Origin: Symsagittifera roscoffensis
Lineage: Eukaryota > Xenacoelomorpha > Acoela > Convolutidae
Length of the DNA stretch: 64,000 bases
NCBI RefSeq assembly: GCF_963678635.1
Contig: NC_087067.1
Span: forward strand, 13,839,018-13,903,017
Direction of reading: 5' to 3'
Position numbers and translations under genes: made by a program. The notes under the pieces are model-generated. The model worked only from the letters and a program-made list of their open reading frames with translations, did no database searches and had not been told where the DNA came from. Shown piece by piece: positions 46,275 to 58,324 of this stretch (position 1 is its first letter; each line of letters opens with the position of its first letter).

Positions 46275-46740
46275 ATTTAGCCAGTCCCCCACCTGAAACC
46301 AACCCCTCTCCCCCCACCTGAACCAACCCCCCCCCCCCACCACCACCACCTTAACCAACCCACGTGAACCAAACTTCCTCCCCAACTGAACCAATCCCCC
46401 TCTTCCACCTGAACCAACCTCTTTCCCAGCCTGCGCCAAACCCCCTCCCCCTGAGCCAAATCCCCTCCCCACCTACACCAATTCTAACACCTGAACTAAT
46501 TCCCTTTCCAGACCCTAGACCATACTTTGGGGGGAAGGGTTGGTTCTGACCGGGTGATTGGTTCACGCTGTGGGGGGCTCTTCAAGTGATTCAGGTGATG
46601 AGGGGGTTTTGTTCAGGTGGTGTAGAGGGGGAGGAGGTGGGGGAGGGTGGTGGTTCAGGTAGGGGAGGGGGCAAAGGGGCAAAGGTTGAGGTGGGGGTTG
46701 TAAAGGGGCAAAAGGGCAAACATTGGAGGGGAGAGGGGAG
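46275..46740. repeat. C/G-rich degenerate minisatellite with strand switch
   Basis: From 46,275 to about 46,520 the + strand is C-rich, built on a degenerate 15-25 base unit of the form CACCTGAACCAA plus a C run. From about 46,528 to 46,740 it becomes G-rich with the complementary motif TTGGTTCAGGTGG and G runs. The two halves are thus inverted copies of one minisatellite type. Open frames across it (Gly/Trp-rich or Pro-rich) are translations of the repeat. Multiple G runs on each strand give strong G-quadruplex potential. Confidence 0.9.
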
Positions 46741-48570
46741 ATTAACGGAATTACTTGCAATTTGAGAAAGTTCTGGTTTAGAAATCGATCAAACCCTTTA
46801 ATCGCTTTGCAAAATTTCCGCATTAGTCATTTGATAAATGCAGAAATTCTCGCAAAATTTTGCAATAAAATTAGAAAAAAAACATATTAATTGATTTTAA
46901 ATGTGCTATATACTCAATTTTAAACTTGATAAAAACAATAGAGTATCATCAATTATTTATTCCATTTTGTTTTCTAAGTGCAACACGGGAATAGAGTATA
47001 TCGATAAATGTTTAGACTGCAAAAATCAATTTTCAGTGATTTCTTTTAATTTTCTTGGATGCGTGTACGTACAAATTGATATTCAGCAGTTCTAGGATAC
47101 TAACATAAAATTTTGCTTCAGACCGGGATGTTGGCAGCAAAAACGCTAAAATAGATTTATAAAAATCTAAGTAGGGTTTATCATAGATTATACATCAGAA
47201 ATAAAACAATTATGCTACAATTTCAAATAACCCAGTCACTTTCATCACAACTGGAAACATATGTAGGGGAGGAGACGTGGGAGTAGTGTAGCATAATTAA
47301 AACATATACCTGTAGCTATTTCAGAAAAAGCATATTAGTCAAAACACTAAATATCATAAAAGCAAACAGGAAGTACCAAAAACTGAATTTTAATAAGAAA
47401 AGTGAGATACAACTTATAGAGAAAGAAACCATCTAAATTTTCTTACAATTTTAAGGATCCCTGAATAAATGAAACGCAGGACTCAATTCAATCCACCTTA
47501 AAAGTTCGCTCTATTAAAGTTTTTTTTACAACAAAACGACAATGATTCACTGTAACGCAATAAGCAGCAAATATGCATCATCTCACCATTAGAAGCTTCA
47601 GTACTCGTATCGCCACTATTCTCGTAATACCAAAGTTAGTTTCAGTTCTCATATGCCAAAACAATGCAGATCACCAAACCACACTCAATATCAATATCGA
47701 GTAAAAATCAAAAAGCACAACAACTTTTGCTAAAAGCGGTACCCAGCAAAAGCTACCACAAAAAGTGTGAAAAAAAATTACGATCAGTTTTGATCGACGG
47801 TCTCGAGGACAATAAAAAACTTACAGAACGGAGAAATTAAAGAACGCAATATGCAAAAAGAAATAAGAAAAACTTGAAATTTTGTGTTTGAGAGAAAAAA
47901 AGAGAACAATCGTACCCAAGCTAAAATTTGAATTACAATTTACTAATGCTTTTGTTGATTTTTACTTATAGTAAGAAACTAAAATTTTGGTAATTGAAAA
48001 AGCACTATAAAAAACCTTGACAGAAAAGCAAAAGGTGAAAATTTGGACAATGATGATAAGTAAACAAGAACAACCATTTGCGCTGCATAGAGTACTGATT
48101 GTTTCGACTATCTTCAGGAATAAAAAAAACGAAGATGAGCTCAAATCGGTTAGATTCCAGGATGGCACTAACTACCTGACATGAGATATCCATGAATCTT
48201 TTTTAGATGAATCATGAATTAGATAATTTTTCTGCGAATACAAAGAAATTGAAAATAAGTTCAGGCCTAGAACTAGTAACTCTTCTCAAGTTCAAACTAC
48301 TCCACTCGGACAGGGTTCATAGGGGATAGAAAATTAACTGAGCTCAAACAAAAATAAGAAAAATAAACTTCGACAAAAAATGACATAGACAAATACTGAT
48401 ATCTTTTTCATGATACTGTCCAATTAGTTAGATCCGCGACTACTTTTAAGAATACCATAATAAAAAAGTGCGACCACTGTAAAGCTTATTGACTCGATTC
48501 AAGTCACAAGCCATAAAAATCTTCTAACGTAGAGGCCCATTGCAACCTCAGACCAACCGAATTAAACCTT
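46741..48570. other. No gene seen
   Basis: AT-rich spacer. Short open frames at 46,901-47,095 (+) and 47,962-48,193 (-) have no recognisable features. Confidence 0.5.
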
Positions 48571-48572
48571 AA

Positions 48573-48692
48573 GCAAGCCTAATCTCGTGTTGCCCCGAGC
48601 ATCCATAAACCAATAGGATTTGCGAGCCTATATTTGGCCCGCAAATCCTATTCGTTTATGGATGTTCGGGGCAAATCGAGATTACGCTTGCC
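48573..48692. repeat. Inverted repeat with 56-bp arms
   Basis: The left arm, about 48,573-48,628, and the right arm, about 48,636-48,692, pair with a few mismatches (GCATCCATAAACCAATAGGA against TCCTATTCGTTTATGGATG). The loop is only 7-8 bases. The arms are GC-richer than the surroundings, as expected of a small foldback element. Confidence 0.85.
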
Positions 48693-48765
48693 TCCTATAT
48701 ATTTCATCAAAAAATATATTAGGCTTTTTTTGCTTCCTAGATTAGGATTTTCACCAAAAAAAAAA

Positions 48766-48850
48766 TTTATATATAAATTTATATATTTATATAGATATAT
48801 ACATATGTTTATGTATATGTACATACACATATAAATATAAATAAACATAT
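48766..48850. repeat. AT/ATGT-rich simple repeat
   Basis: Alternating TA, TATA and ACAT steps (ATATATACATATGTTTATGT). It is low complexity and could extrude or slip. Confidence 0.8.
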
Positions 48851-50480
48851 ATATTTATGTACATGTATAAGTATGAATAATATGTACCAACGCAGATTAA
48901 GTTCATTTTTTTGAAATTCATTTTCCAGATTTTGAAATTTCTCCCTGAAAACTAAAACTAACTTTAGACTGAGTAATTTAATCAATTGCGCAAATATGGC
49001 AGCTACTAAAAAGATATCTAAACTCAAATGTAGGAACATAGTTTGATTCAAAAATGCAGATTTTGTATCCTTCTTTCAGATATTAAAGTCACAGGCCTTG
49101 TTTTTTCTGCACGAGTTATCGAAACAAAGGCAAAACCAGTCTTGCATTACGAAACCCTCAAAATATTTACAAAAGAACAAATTGAGTTAATCAATTTTGT
49201 TACTCTAAATTGCCGAAGCCATGAAAAAACCACACGCTGAAATAGGCTTCCTTACGAATAAATGAATTTATTTAGTGGAAATCTGAACCATAACTTATGG
49301 TTTCTTGACTGCCAAGAATTTAAAATTTCTTAAAATGATTTTCATAATTGTGAACATATTGTGAAGGAACTTATTAATAACTACGCACCGTTTCAGCGAA
49401 AGTTCTTCAAAAAACTTTCACAATTAACTACAAAAACATTGAACCCAACAAACGATTCATCGAGATGGAAAAACCAAAATTCCTGAAAAAGATATGAGGG
49501 TTTTTTCTCAAAATTAGAAATCTATAAACTTGTGTAAATTAGACACAGTAGTTTCATATTTTTTTACATGAAACCATCGTTTTTCACGTAGTAATTTATG
49601 AGTGAGGCGATCAAATGGAGTGAGGTGATGGTGGGTGGCCTCCATGTTTTAAGCTAGGTAATAAGGCGTACGATCACGCATCTATGTTTCAACACAGGAA
49701 AAAATTTCCAAAACTATTAAAATAGGTTATAGATTTTTCAATATATTAAGATTTGTTATATCGAGTTTCAGATTTTCAGATGGTAAATTTCAAAAAAATT
49801 TTGGTTCTCGAATTTCCGATGTATTAGGATTGTGTATAGATTTCCCTATGTTTCAGGACTGGTAAAAAAATCAAGTAATGAAAAAGCAAATAGGTTTTCC
49901 GATGTAAAGATAAATGTTTAAGGTTTCAGATATTAAGATGGTAATTTTCAGATGGTAAAATTCAAAAAACAATTTTAAAAATTTTTCGTGAGTTAAGATA
50001 GGGTGTGTAGATTTGTTGAAAAAGATTTGATGTAAATTTGGTTTTTGATGAAGAATTGCACTTTTTGAAAAACAAAAATTCTTAAATCTCATTATTTTGG
50101 CGATTGTTTTGATAGCTTCTCTCATAATTGTGAAATTTCAATGACTATTGAATGTAGAGTATGAAATAATTACCGAACTGAAAATTTTATGGTATCTTGT
50201 GACGACAAACACAGATTTTTTCAAAAAATGGAGTTTGTTTCATTTTTCTCTCAACACTTAGAAACACGATAAGATTTGTATAATTTGAGCTAAGTCGCGT
50301 GCTAAAGAATGTACTGACTATCTAAACCGAAGCTCATCTTGGCTGAAATCTAGCTGAAACTTATTTGAAATCTTCGATTTCTCAGAAAGTTTTTGAAAGT
50401 AGCCACCATTTTTGAGAACAAAACAATTCTTCTTCCATATAAGTCTTGTTATCTGTCAAATGAAACTTTTAACAGTTAAA
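48851..50480. other. No gene seen; internal degenerate repeats
   Basis: TTTTCAGATGGTAAA followed by TTCAAAAAA occurs at about 49,773 and 49,945, and GATTTTTCAATATATTAAGA-like phrases recur. No coding sequence was recognised. Confidence 0.45.
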
Positions 50481-50489
50481 TGTAAAACT

Positions 50490-51095
50490 AGCTCTTGAAA
50501 TCAATTCAATTGATAATTATTAGCAATAGTCATTGAAATTTCTTTAAAAAAACACATGATTCCAGTCTTCCTAGATTTTTTTGACAATAATTAACAACAA
50601 TACAACCTCTTAGAATTTTGAACATTTTCGCTAAACTGACAGGAACTTGCATTTTGTTTTTATCACACTTATCATCTTGATATTGAAAAAAGGAAAAAGT
50701 TGGAGGACAATTTAGAAACATTTTTGAAAACTACAAATACTATTTGACAAAATTCATTCAGTTTTGCTAGAACTACACAATTGTTGTCAAATTTTTCAGA
50801 TTTTGTGCTTATTCACCTGTACTTACACTGAATCGATAACGTAAAATCGAAATACAAGCAAATTATAATTTGGTTAAATATCAATTAAATTTTTTTCGTA
50901 ACTGTTCATTACCTCTCTTTTACTTCTACAACCTAAATTATCATGATTTTCTAAATAAATCTTAATTTATAAGATAGTTCCTGCTGTTTGTATTATTTAG
51001 TCTCGCAATTGATCACGTTTTGCAGGAAACTTTAGGCAAAAGCAGGGAACATAGCGGGAAATAGTATCAATTGAACGAACTTTCTTCTCGCAGAG
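50490..51095. repeat. Dispersed duplicate, copy 1 (partner at 63,480-63,905)
   Basis: Matches in order: AGTCATTGAAATTTCT with a nearby CATGATTCCAGTC; TACTTCTACAACCTAAATTATCATG; and AATAGTATCAATTGAACGAAC near 51,060. The partner holds the same three blocks in the same order and orientation. They are diverged, and spacing differs. Confidence 0.6.
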
Positions 51096-53520
51096 TAAAT
51101 TACTGGCAAACCTCAAAAAACTGAACATTCTCTTTAATTTGTGCAGGTTTATATTTGCAAAAAAATTCTCTAATTGAGTAGTTTTGTTGAACGTTGTCAG
51201 CAGAAAAAAAAAACAATTTTTGTGATCAATATTTACCAATTTGTTTGAGAATTCTTCGTAAAGTATCTTTTTAATCATTATTTTTGTCCAAAACTTTTCA
51301 AAAATGATTGAGTGAAAGAATTGGAATCAATTCAGGCAATCAGAACAGAATGCAGAACGCACATGATAGAACTGGGACACCTATCTGTAATTATCAGAAA
51401 AATTCATTGGATGAAATAAGAGCAAATCTTTTAATTCTTATCTGAAAATTTTTCCAGAGCAGTTCTTCTTTTGGAGCTTATTAACTAAAATACAAGTTCA
51501 AGACGCAATGAAACCTAGTTCTGACTATCGGATTTTTCTCAAACCTACCAAAAAACGCTTTGAGTAATTTACTCAAAAAAAATACACAAAACTGCATCAG
51601 TTTAACGATTTTGTAATATATAAATCTAAGCAAGTTTGATTCAAAATAATTCTAATGTTCCTCCTTAATTTTAAAAAAAACATTCTTGAGTTAAGCCAGA
51701 GCAGTTATGACTTTTACAGTGTTTTATTTTGAGTCAGCTTTTATCAATCATATCAATTAAAAGTTTTTACATCTACATCTGCTAAAATTATCAGTTTTTC
51801 TTACAAAAATTCCAGCACAAATTTTTATTAATTTCTCGAAACATCTTTTTACATTAGATTCAGGTGGTTTTACAAAAAAATAAGTAATTGTCGGGCTTGA
51901 AAGCAGTTTTTTATTTCTAATTTTTCCGGTATTTTCCAAAAGAACTGTTTTTGCATAAAATTTGACTCCAAAAAGTATTTTATTGGAAAAACTGTATCAG
52001 TTACCAATCGGTTTTAAAGTCTAAGTCAGGTTAATCTCAGATAAAATCTTGAAAGTTTTTTTAAAAATTGTCAAATAATAGAGATGAAATTTCCCATCAG
52101 TTTCATATAAATACTTAAGCCCGAAAACTTTTATTTGATTAGGTTGTGAGCTAAAACTTCTCACCAAAATTCAAGCAAGATTTTGAGTGCTCCATTTCCC
52201 AAAACTGTCGAGCTAAGCTTAAATCTAATTTTTCTCTATCACTTCAGGTTTCTACTCAACCTATAATCTTCTAATTGAAGCAATTTCTAACAAAATTGTA
52301 CACAAAAACTGAACTTTCGGTAGTATTCTGCATCTTTTGAACGATCGATTTCTAATCCAAAGCAAAGTTAGATACATAAAACCTTCTTTTTTACGATCCT
52401 GCAGAAAAACAATCTCTGAACCAAAAAACTGAATTTCCAAACGAGAAAATTTTTTGCACCTCGAAATGTTCACTGTCAATTTCATTTTTGACAGTTTTCA
52501 TTTTTTCTAGGCTAGTTTTCAAAAAAATCTTTAATTGTTGAAAAATCATGAGTCACAATGCATAAGAATCAACTCACTTGCTTGGAAAACGCGCTACTCA
52601 TTGAAATTTTAACTATGCTAAATTAGCAAAATATAAAAACGATAGCTAAGCAAAACAATTCAATTCGTCGAACTTTTGAGAAAATAAAGAAATTTTACAA
52701 ACTTTAGTCACATATTGCATACGTGTCCACTCACTACCCTATGAAATCAATTTAATTAAAAACTAACACAAAGGAGTTTCAATAAGACTCTTGCGGTCAT
52801 TACTGTGGGTTGAAGAGTTTTAATTGAGGCATTCACGTCAGTTTGAAGTCTATTGTTGCTTGCGATAGTTTTCTATCAGTTATATCCTTTGAAAAAAATC
52901 AAAGGTCAAATTATGAAAACAATAATTTAAAATACTTATTTGGGTAAACTTGCTTACTAATTCTTTGATTTTTGCCTTATTTTGATGAGATTTTTTCTTG
53001 TTCTATATTCTACAATACATATATCACTAATTACAAAATTCAGTTTTAAGCTAGTGTCCCCACTTTTTATATACTGTAGTTTTATGATTTTTCTATGGAA
53101 AAATTACTTTTCTTGGAATGTATCAGACATCTCAACGTACATGCAGTCACCTTGTATTTTGCAAAGAAGGTTTCGACAAAAGGAATAACCAGGAAAGGAA
53201 TGTTTTTTTCTTGATATGAATTTTCATGGCCTCGCAATCATATGTATTAAAGTACAATTCAAACAGATTGAATGAAACGCTACAATGCTTACATTGTCAT
53301 GAAACTTGTGAGCGAGTTTAATCTCTGCAACACTCAAGCACGGTACTTTTTTGTTTCTTTTTAGTAACGGCATCTCAATGAAAATGAAATGAAAAAAAAA
53401 GAATAGAAAGATAGAAGATTATATTTGAAATGAGAAATTGGAAAAATCCCACTAAAATTAGGTGGAGATACAAACTTAGTTTGAATAGTCCCAAAAATTG
53501 AATGAAAGTAGAGAAAAACA
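51096..53520. other. No gene seen
   Basis: AT-rich intergenic DNA. Open frames of 60-75 codons look random. Confidence 0.5.
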
Positions 53521-53731
53521 ATTATTCAATTTTCAAGTCCAACTGTTTTTTAACATGAAGGGAGCTCAGAACGGATTTCATCTTATTTGGCGTAGCTGAA
53601 AAATTCATTCAAACAGAATGGAGCTTGACTTATCAAGAAACTTTCAAAAGTTTCGGTATCATTCAATCACAATCGAGCTTTATTTATCATGGATCCTTCT
53701 TGAAGCTTTAAAATCTGATAAATACCTATTT
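53521..53731 (+). repeat. Direct repeat, copy 1 (211 bp)
   Basis: ATTATTCAATTTTCAAGTCC to AAATACCTATT, matching 54,448-54,659 at about 95% by eye with one or two small indels. No coding content. The copies are 716 bp apart. Confidence 0.93.
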
Positions 53732-54447
53732 CAGATATCGAATATACTTTTGATGGAGATAATTTTCTAGCTAAAATATGATTTTTTGCAAAAAAAAAAC
53801 TTTTGAATACCAGAATAAAAGTTTCTGTTTTAGAATTTTTTTCGAAAAATTATAATTTTTTTAAATTTATTCGCATTAGGATGTTCAACAAGTAGTATTT
53901 TTCCTTATTTAGCAACTGACTTGTTTTTGGGGAAGTAAAACAAGTAAGCTCAAATCAAGTAACCAAACAAAATCTCAAATTAAGGCAAACTCTTTGAAAC
54001 TAACCACTGAAACACAAAAGTTTATAAAAAAAATTGATGTTTTTTAACTAAACATACCTTCTTGTGTGTCTGATTTTTCAATTAAGACAAGTTTTGATTT
54101 CAAACTGCTGCTGAACAAATTTTTAGAAACTTATTGAACAAACCTGGAAAATTAACTGATAATTGGTTCTATAATGAGTCAGTTGTGTGTTTTGTTCAAA
54201 GTTTTCTCAGATATTCAAAGTTCTAGCTCTAAATGTACACATCAGCAAGAATAAAAAGTGTTGAACTAGTGTTAATTCATTTATCGATTATATAAAACGT
54301 CAAAAAGCAAAAAACTTACTTAAGTTTACACATATCTTTAATAATAATCTCTCCCAATAATTGGGAAAGTTCTTTGAAATCATTCAAAATGAAGTTGACA
54401 TAGGCAACTTGCTTCAAGATTTCCTTATATTTGCAGTGAAGAGTCGA
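53732..54447. other. Interval between the 211-bp direct repeats, no gene seen
   Basis: About 716 bp of AT-rich sequence without a coding frame. The arrangement looks like an LTR-flanked or recombination-derived unit, but no transposon protein is inside. Confidence 0.45.
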
Positions 54448-54659
54448 ATTATTCAATTTTCAAGCCCAACTGTTTTTTAACATGAAGGAAGCTCAGAATG
54501 GATTTCATCTTATTTGGCAAAGCTGAAAAATTCATTCAAACAGAATGGAGCTTGACTTATCAAGAAACTTTCAAAAGTTTCGGTATCACTCAATCACAAT
54601 CGAGCTTTATTTATCATGGATTCTTCATAGAAGCTTTAAAATCTGATAAATACCTAGTT
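54448..54659 (+). repeat. Direct repeat, copy 2 (212 bp)
   Basis: Second copy of 53,521-53,731. It is followed directly by another repeated block (54,660-54,716). Confidence 0.93.
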
Positions 54660-54716
54660 TAGAAGATTTATAAGAGTCTAGAAATTAAAATGTGTAATGA
54701 CTTTGTGACAAAATCT
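54660..54716 (+). repeat. 56-bp direct repeat, copy 1
   Basis: AGAGTCTAGAAATTAAAATG and flanks match 57,882-57,937. At 57.9 kb this sequence is the 3' end of a minus-strand coding-like frame, so this copy carries the last codons of the same frame. Confidence 0.85.
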
Positions 54717-54767
54717 AGAATTTTTTTGTAGCTTCTAACGTTTAAAGGGTTCTAGCACTAATGGGTA

Positions 54768-55034
54768 ATGATGTCATTTTATCTGGTGGAATTTTGTACA
54801 ATTTTCACTGTTCTAAAAAATATAAGGCATAATGAATTCATTTCCTCTGATGATATAATTTTTTTCAAAGCCGAAAACATTCAAAAAGCACCCTCTAAGC
54901 TCTGCACAGAAGCTTGCATCTACCCAGATTCCCGGATCAGCTTTTCTGGAGAAGACTCGAAAAGTTCGACACTGTTGATTGAAGGCTTTGAATCTGCAAA
55001 TATTGAGCGTGTCAATTTTTCTGCTAATAATTGA
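54768..55034 (+). pseudogene. Unknown ORF-like remnant, paralogue of 56,348-56,777
   Basis: About 88 codons. The second half (P-D-S-R-I-S-F-S-G-E-D-S-K-S-S) and its DNA (CAGCTTTTCTGGAGAAGACT) align with 56,630-56,700 (CAGTGTTTCTGGACATAATT), so the two are related by descent. The first half is Phe/Ile-rich. No domain is recognised. It could be an exon of a real gene or a fragment of a mobile element's coding region. Confidence 0.4.
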
Positions 55035-55870
55035 AAAATTGCTTAGAAAAATCTTGTCAAAATTAATTATATTTCAGCTTAATGCTTCTCAAGAAAAAAA
55101 TTATGTGTATTACCACGTGTGCAAGATGCAAAACATGAGATAACTTTTTAAACAGGTATGCAGAAAATAAATTGATTTTTCACAAAATGCGAAATTTTTT
55201 TTAGTTTTCAAAAGGAATGCAAAATTTTTTTCGGAATTGTTTGCGAAACGTAATGATTTTTTTTTTAATTTTTAAACAAAAAAGCAAAAATTTTCAGGAG
55301 TTTTTTTGTGCTCCAAGTTTTTTCTTGGTTTTTTTCAAAAAACATGAATCAAAAACACAACTTCGTGTTTTTTATAGAAATGCAAAAAATAATATTTTAT
55401 AAAAATTTATTGACTCATTACTTAGTTATAATTTGATAATTTTTCCATTTTGATAGTTTTTGCTTATTTGTAATTTGTAAGACTTTCTGTAATGATGACT
55501 TTGATCGCTATTCTCTATCTGAATACATTGTTTTTTGATGTTTTTAATCAAAATACGTGCAAAAAGAAGTTTTTCAAATGATTAATTTTTGACCAAAAAA
55601 CTTCATAAAATTTAAGTATTGCCAGTCCTTAAGTATTACCTCCTTATGTTGTATGTTGTTTTTTCCTATATGTTTTATTGATGTTGAGCTCTTGATCAAT
55701 AGTTGATTCTTCGATGGAATTAACTTCATATACAGGTACGAGTCCAATTTTTTCAGCATTCAGCATCGTGAATAACTTTATTTCTTGTTGTCGAGATTGC
55801 TTCTCCTTCTTTTTCACCAAATTAGATTTGCTGTCGCTTTTTGAGTTGTTTCTCGACTAGTGGGAAGCAG
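55035..55870. other. No gene seen
   Basis: Very T-rich spacer with several phrases of the type AAATTTTTTTC. Nothing coding. Confidence 0.45.
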
Positions 55871-55877
55871 GATTCGA

Positions 55878-56015
55878 ACCCCCTTGTAGGGATTTTGGGA
55901 CAAAGTATTTCAATTTTTAAATCTCAATGTAATTTGGGTTTTGGGACAAACCCCCTTGTAGGGCTTTTAGGACAAAGTATTTAGTTTTTTTTTAATTCTC
56001 AATATAATTTAGGTT
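55878..56015. repeat. Tandem repeat, two 71-bp units
   Basis: AACCCCCTTGTAGGGATTTT starts at 55,878 and again (with GGGCTTTTAGG) at 55,949. Both units continue through GACAAAGTATTT to CTCAATRTAATTTRGGTT. Confidence 0.9.
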
Positions 56016-56347
56016 AGCGTCTTTTCTGGATTAGTTTTTTGAATAAAAGAACACGCTAATCAGTAGAAGAGAAATTAGAGAAGTGATTTTGAAATTAAAA
56101 AGAAAGCAAAAGGATGGGAAGAAAAGAGAGAAGTGATCAGATGAGGAGAAATGAGAACAGTGATTTTGAGAATAAAATGTAAATACCAAAAATGGAAAAC
56201 TTTGTATGAAAATTCCAGAAATGGAATTGCGTAGGCGTTACTCTTCTTATGTAAATCCACAATTCTTTGCAAGAATCATCCTTCCAGTTGGCCGCTGCTT
56301 TGAGTCAAAGTCTATCTAGCTTTTGTTCAGATTTTAAGGTAAAATAA

Positions 56348-56777
56348 CTGTATAATTCCACTCCTAACGTTTTTATTGAAAAAAATCAACAAAAATTGGA
56401 TAAACATAAATATGTAAATAAAAAAATTGAATGTCTTTACGTTTTGAACAAAAACAGTTTCTATTCAACTTTTTTATATCAAGCGCAGACGCATTCAATC
56501 AGCTTAATTGAGCCTTTCAACATAATTTACGATAAAAAGGAGTCAAAAGATGCTTTGTATTGCAAAAAATTGACTGATTTGGAAAAAAAATTAAGAGAAA
56601 TTATCAAAGGTCCAATCAAAAACTTGCTTCCAGACGAACGCTCGGCTCAGTGTTTCTGGACATAATTCGGAAAGTCAAGACACAAAACTTGAGTTTGATT
56701 TGTTGAAGTTTATTGATCATTTGATTGATGGTCATGTTTCTGTGCCTAGTAATTTTGTAGCCTTTAGGATAAAATAA
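56348..56777 (+). pseudogene. Unknown ORF with one frameshift
   Basis: Open from about 56,348 through a Lys-rich, coiled-coil-like segment (K-K-L-T-D-L-E-K-K-L-R-E-I-I) to about 56,640. There a shift of frame continues for about 45 further codons (L-S-V-S-G-H-N-S-E-S to TAA at 56,775-56,777). Comparison with 54,900-54,970 shows about four extra bases at the shift point, which supports a real frameshift. The second frame is acidic with F-I-D-H-L-I-D-G. No known family was recognised. Confidence 0.4.
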
Positions 56778-57880
56778 TCAACTCTTCAACATTTTTTTCT
56801 TCTTGTAACTTGCACTGATAAATCTTTAAAAACTAAGAACTTCAGAAGAAAAATTTTTCTGTTGGGAAGAAAAACTATTTTACAGATGAATTTTAAAAAA
56901 TTTGAAAAAATGTGTAAAAAAAATTTATTTGAAACAAAAAATGGAGTATTTTTTGAGATGGCTGTTTCTTTCTGGACAATTCATCCTGTTGAATTAATAA
57001 ATTAGGGGACTAAGACACTTGTTTGGATCTATGTAGAAGATGTCAACTCAACTATTTTTATTTCTAAAAATAGTCATTTGTAGTGAATGTTTTTTTGTAA
57101 GCAGTTGAGAACTGTTTCTGTATCTCAGATCCATAATTTCATCAAGATATTTTTCATTTGATTCATATGAAAACTCGTTTTTTTTTCTCAAAAATGTCTG
57201 AGACATAGCTTAAGCTTACATAATTCGAAGTTCTCTGATTCTTTTTTCTCGAGTTCTCTCCATTCTCAAAGAGATATGATATACTGCTCACTTGACTGGG
57301 AGATTTTATGTAATTTGAAAATCTTGTTAGATTGGCTAGCTAGATTCGTTTTAGGAAAGATATTTGTTTCTTTTGAAGCTTCTAATCATGTGGATTGTTG
57401 AATTGGATTGAACTGTGCTGTAAGAGACTTTCAATTAAAATGAAATATTTTTCATTCAGCTGTATCTGATTAGCAGTTAAAACCTCAATAGGTTTTGCTA
57501 CCTTTCAATAATCTAACAACGTAATAAATATGTGAAATGTTTATAGAATGATTCCATAGTTCAATTATTTGATTAGAAAAAAAAACTGTTTGTCTTATCA
57601 AATTGGTTCCTTTTTTTGTTCATCAAAGGTTTTTTAGATAAGGTTTTTTGGTTGAACAGAAGATAATTTTAAATGTTTTCTAAAATTGAAGATTCTCCTT
57701 GAAAGCTACTCTTATTATTTTAAACTTGATTTAGTATATATAATTAGTTTTGAAAGAAGAAAATAGCAAACGTATAAAATCGATAAGTTATTTAATCAAT
57801 TTCCTCGCCGTGACCGGAAAAAAACAAATTTGGTTCTTGAATTCTGAACATTTGATTTTTTTTTGAATATTTTAAGAGTT
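56778..57880. other. No gene seen
   Basis: AT-rich spacer without repeats that I could recognise. Confidence 0.45.
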
Positions 57881-57881
57881 C

Positions 57882-57937
57882 AGAAGGTTTAGAAGAGTCT
57901 AGAAATTAAAATGTGTAATGATTTCGTGACAAAACCT
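57882..57937 (+). repeat. 56-bp direct repeat, copy 2
   Basis: Matches 54,661-54,716; overlaps the 3' end of the minus-strand remnant described next. Confidence 0.85.
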
Positions 57938-58324
57938 TTGCCGGTTTTTTAGCGCTAAATTGAGTTCTTTTCTAACAGCTTTTTCAATCAATTGGAATTT
58001 TTTACCCTCTACTTCTCATCTATTTTCATAATTCATGTGGTTCTCTATAGAACGTAGAGCTAGTCGAGGTTGGTTTGGTTGTTGTGGTGGGATGTTTTGA
58101 GGCGTCATTGTTTGTGAGAAGCCCTCATCTTCCTCAATTGTGATGGGGTTTTCGGCTGATCATAGCTATTCCCAAGGAAAAAAGAATTCTCTAAGGGCTT
58201 GAGTCACATATCCAGAGTCAGGAATCTCGGGGTAGCTCAGTCCAACAAGCTCAGACCTTTCCTTCAACATTTGCATTGATTGAGTTGGTTGTCTGTGATG
58301 GGTTGAGGAATCAAAAGGTGCTCC
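57899..58324 (-). pseudogene. Decayed coding region of unknown family
   Basis: Read on the minus strand from 58,324, one frame gives coding-like residues for 142 codons, broken only by three stops: a TAG and TGA near 58,170-58,180 and a TGA near 58,018. The segment is less AT-rich than its neighbours. Pieces: K-E-R-S-E-L-V-G-L-S-Y-P-E-I-P-D-S-G-Y, then a Pro/Gln-rich N-I-P-P-Q-Q-P-N-Q-P, then a charged helix-like I-E-K-A-V-R-K-E-L-N-L-A-L-K-N-R-Q-R, ending F-N-F and TAG. The beginning could be a splice acceptor (TTTTAAG). It may be an exon of a dead gene or part of a transposon; I do not recognise it. Confidence 0.5.

Noticed and set aside
46251-46823. Gly/Trp-rich and Pro-rich ORFs
   Set aside because: They are translations of the C/G-rich minisatellite in several frames.
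55861-55890. tRNA T-arm-like sequence on the minus strand (GGGGGTTCGAATCCTGCTTC)
   Set aside because: The stem does not pair properly and no D-arm, anticodon arm or acceptor partner is found. It is part of a 71-bp tandem repeat.
58228-58262. tRNA-like 5' end on the + strand (GGGGTAGCTCAGT)
   Set aside because: No anticodon or T arm follows at the right distance, and the minus strand has a better explanation as coding remnant.
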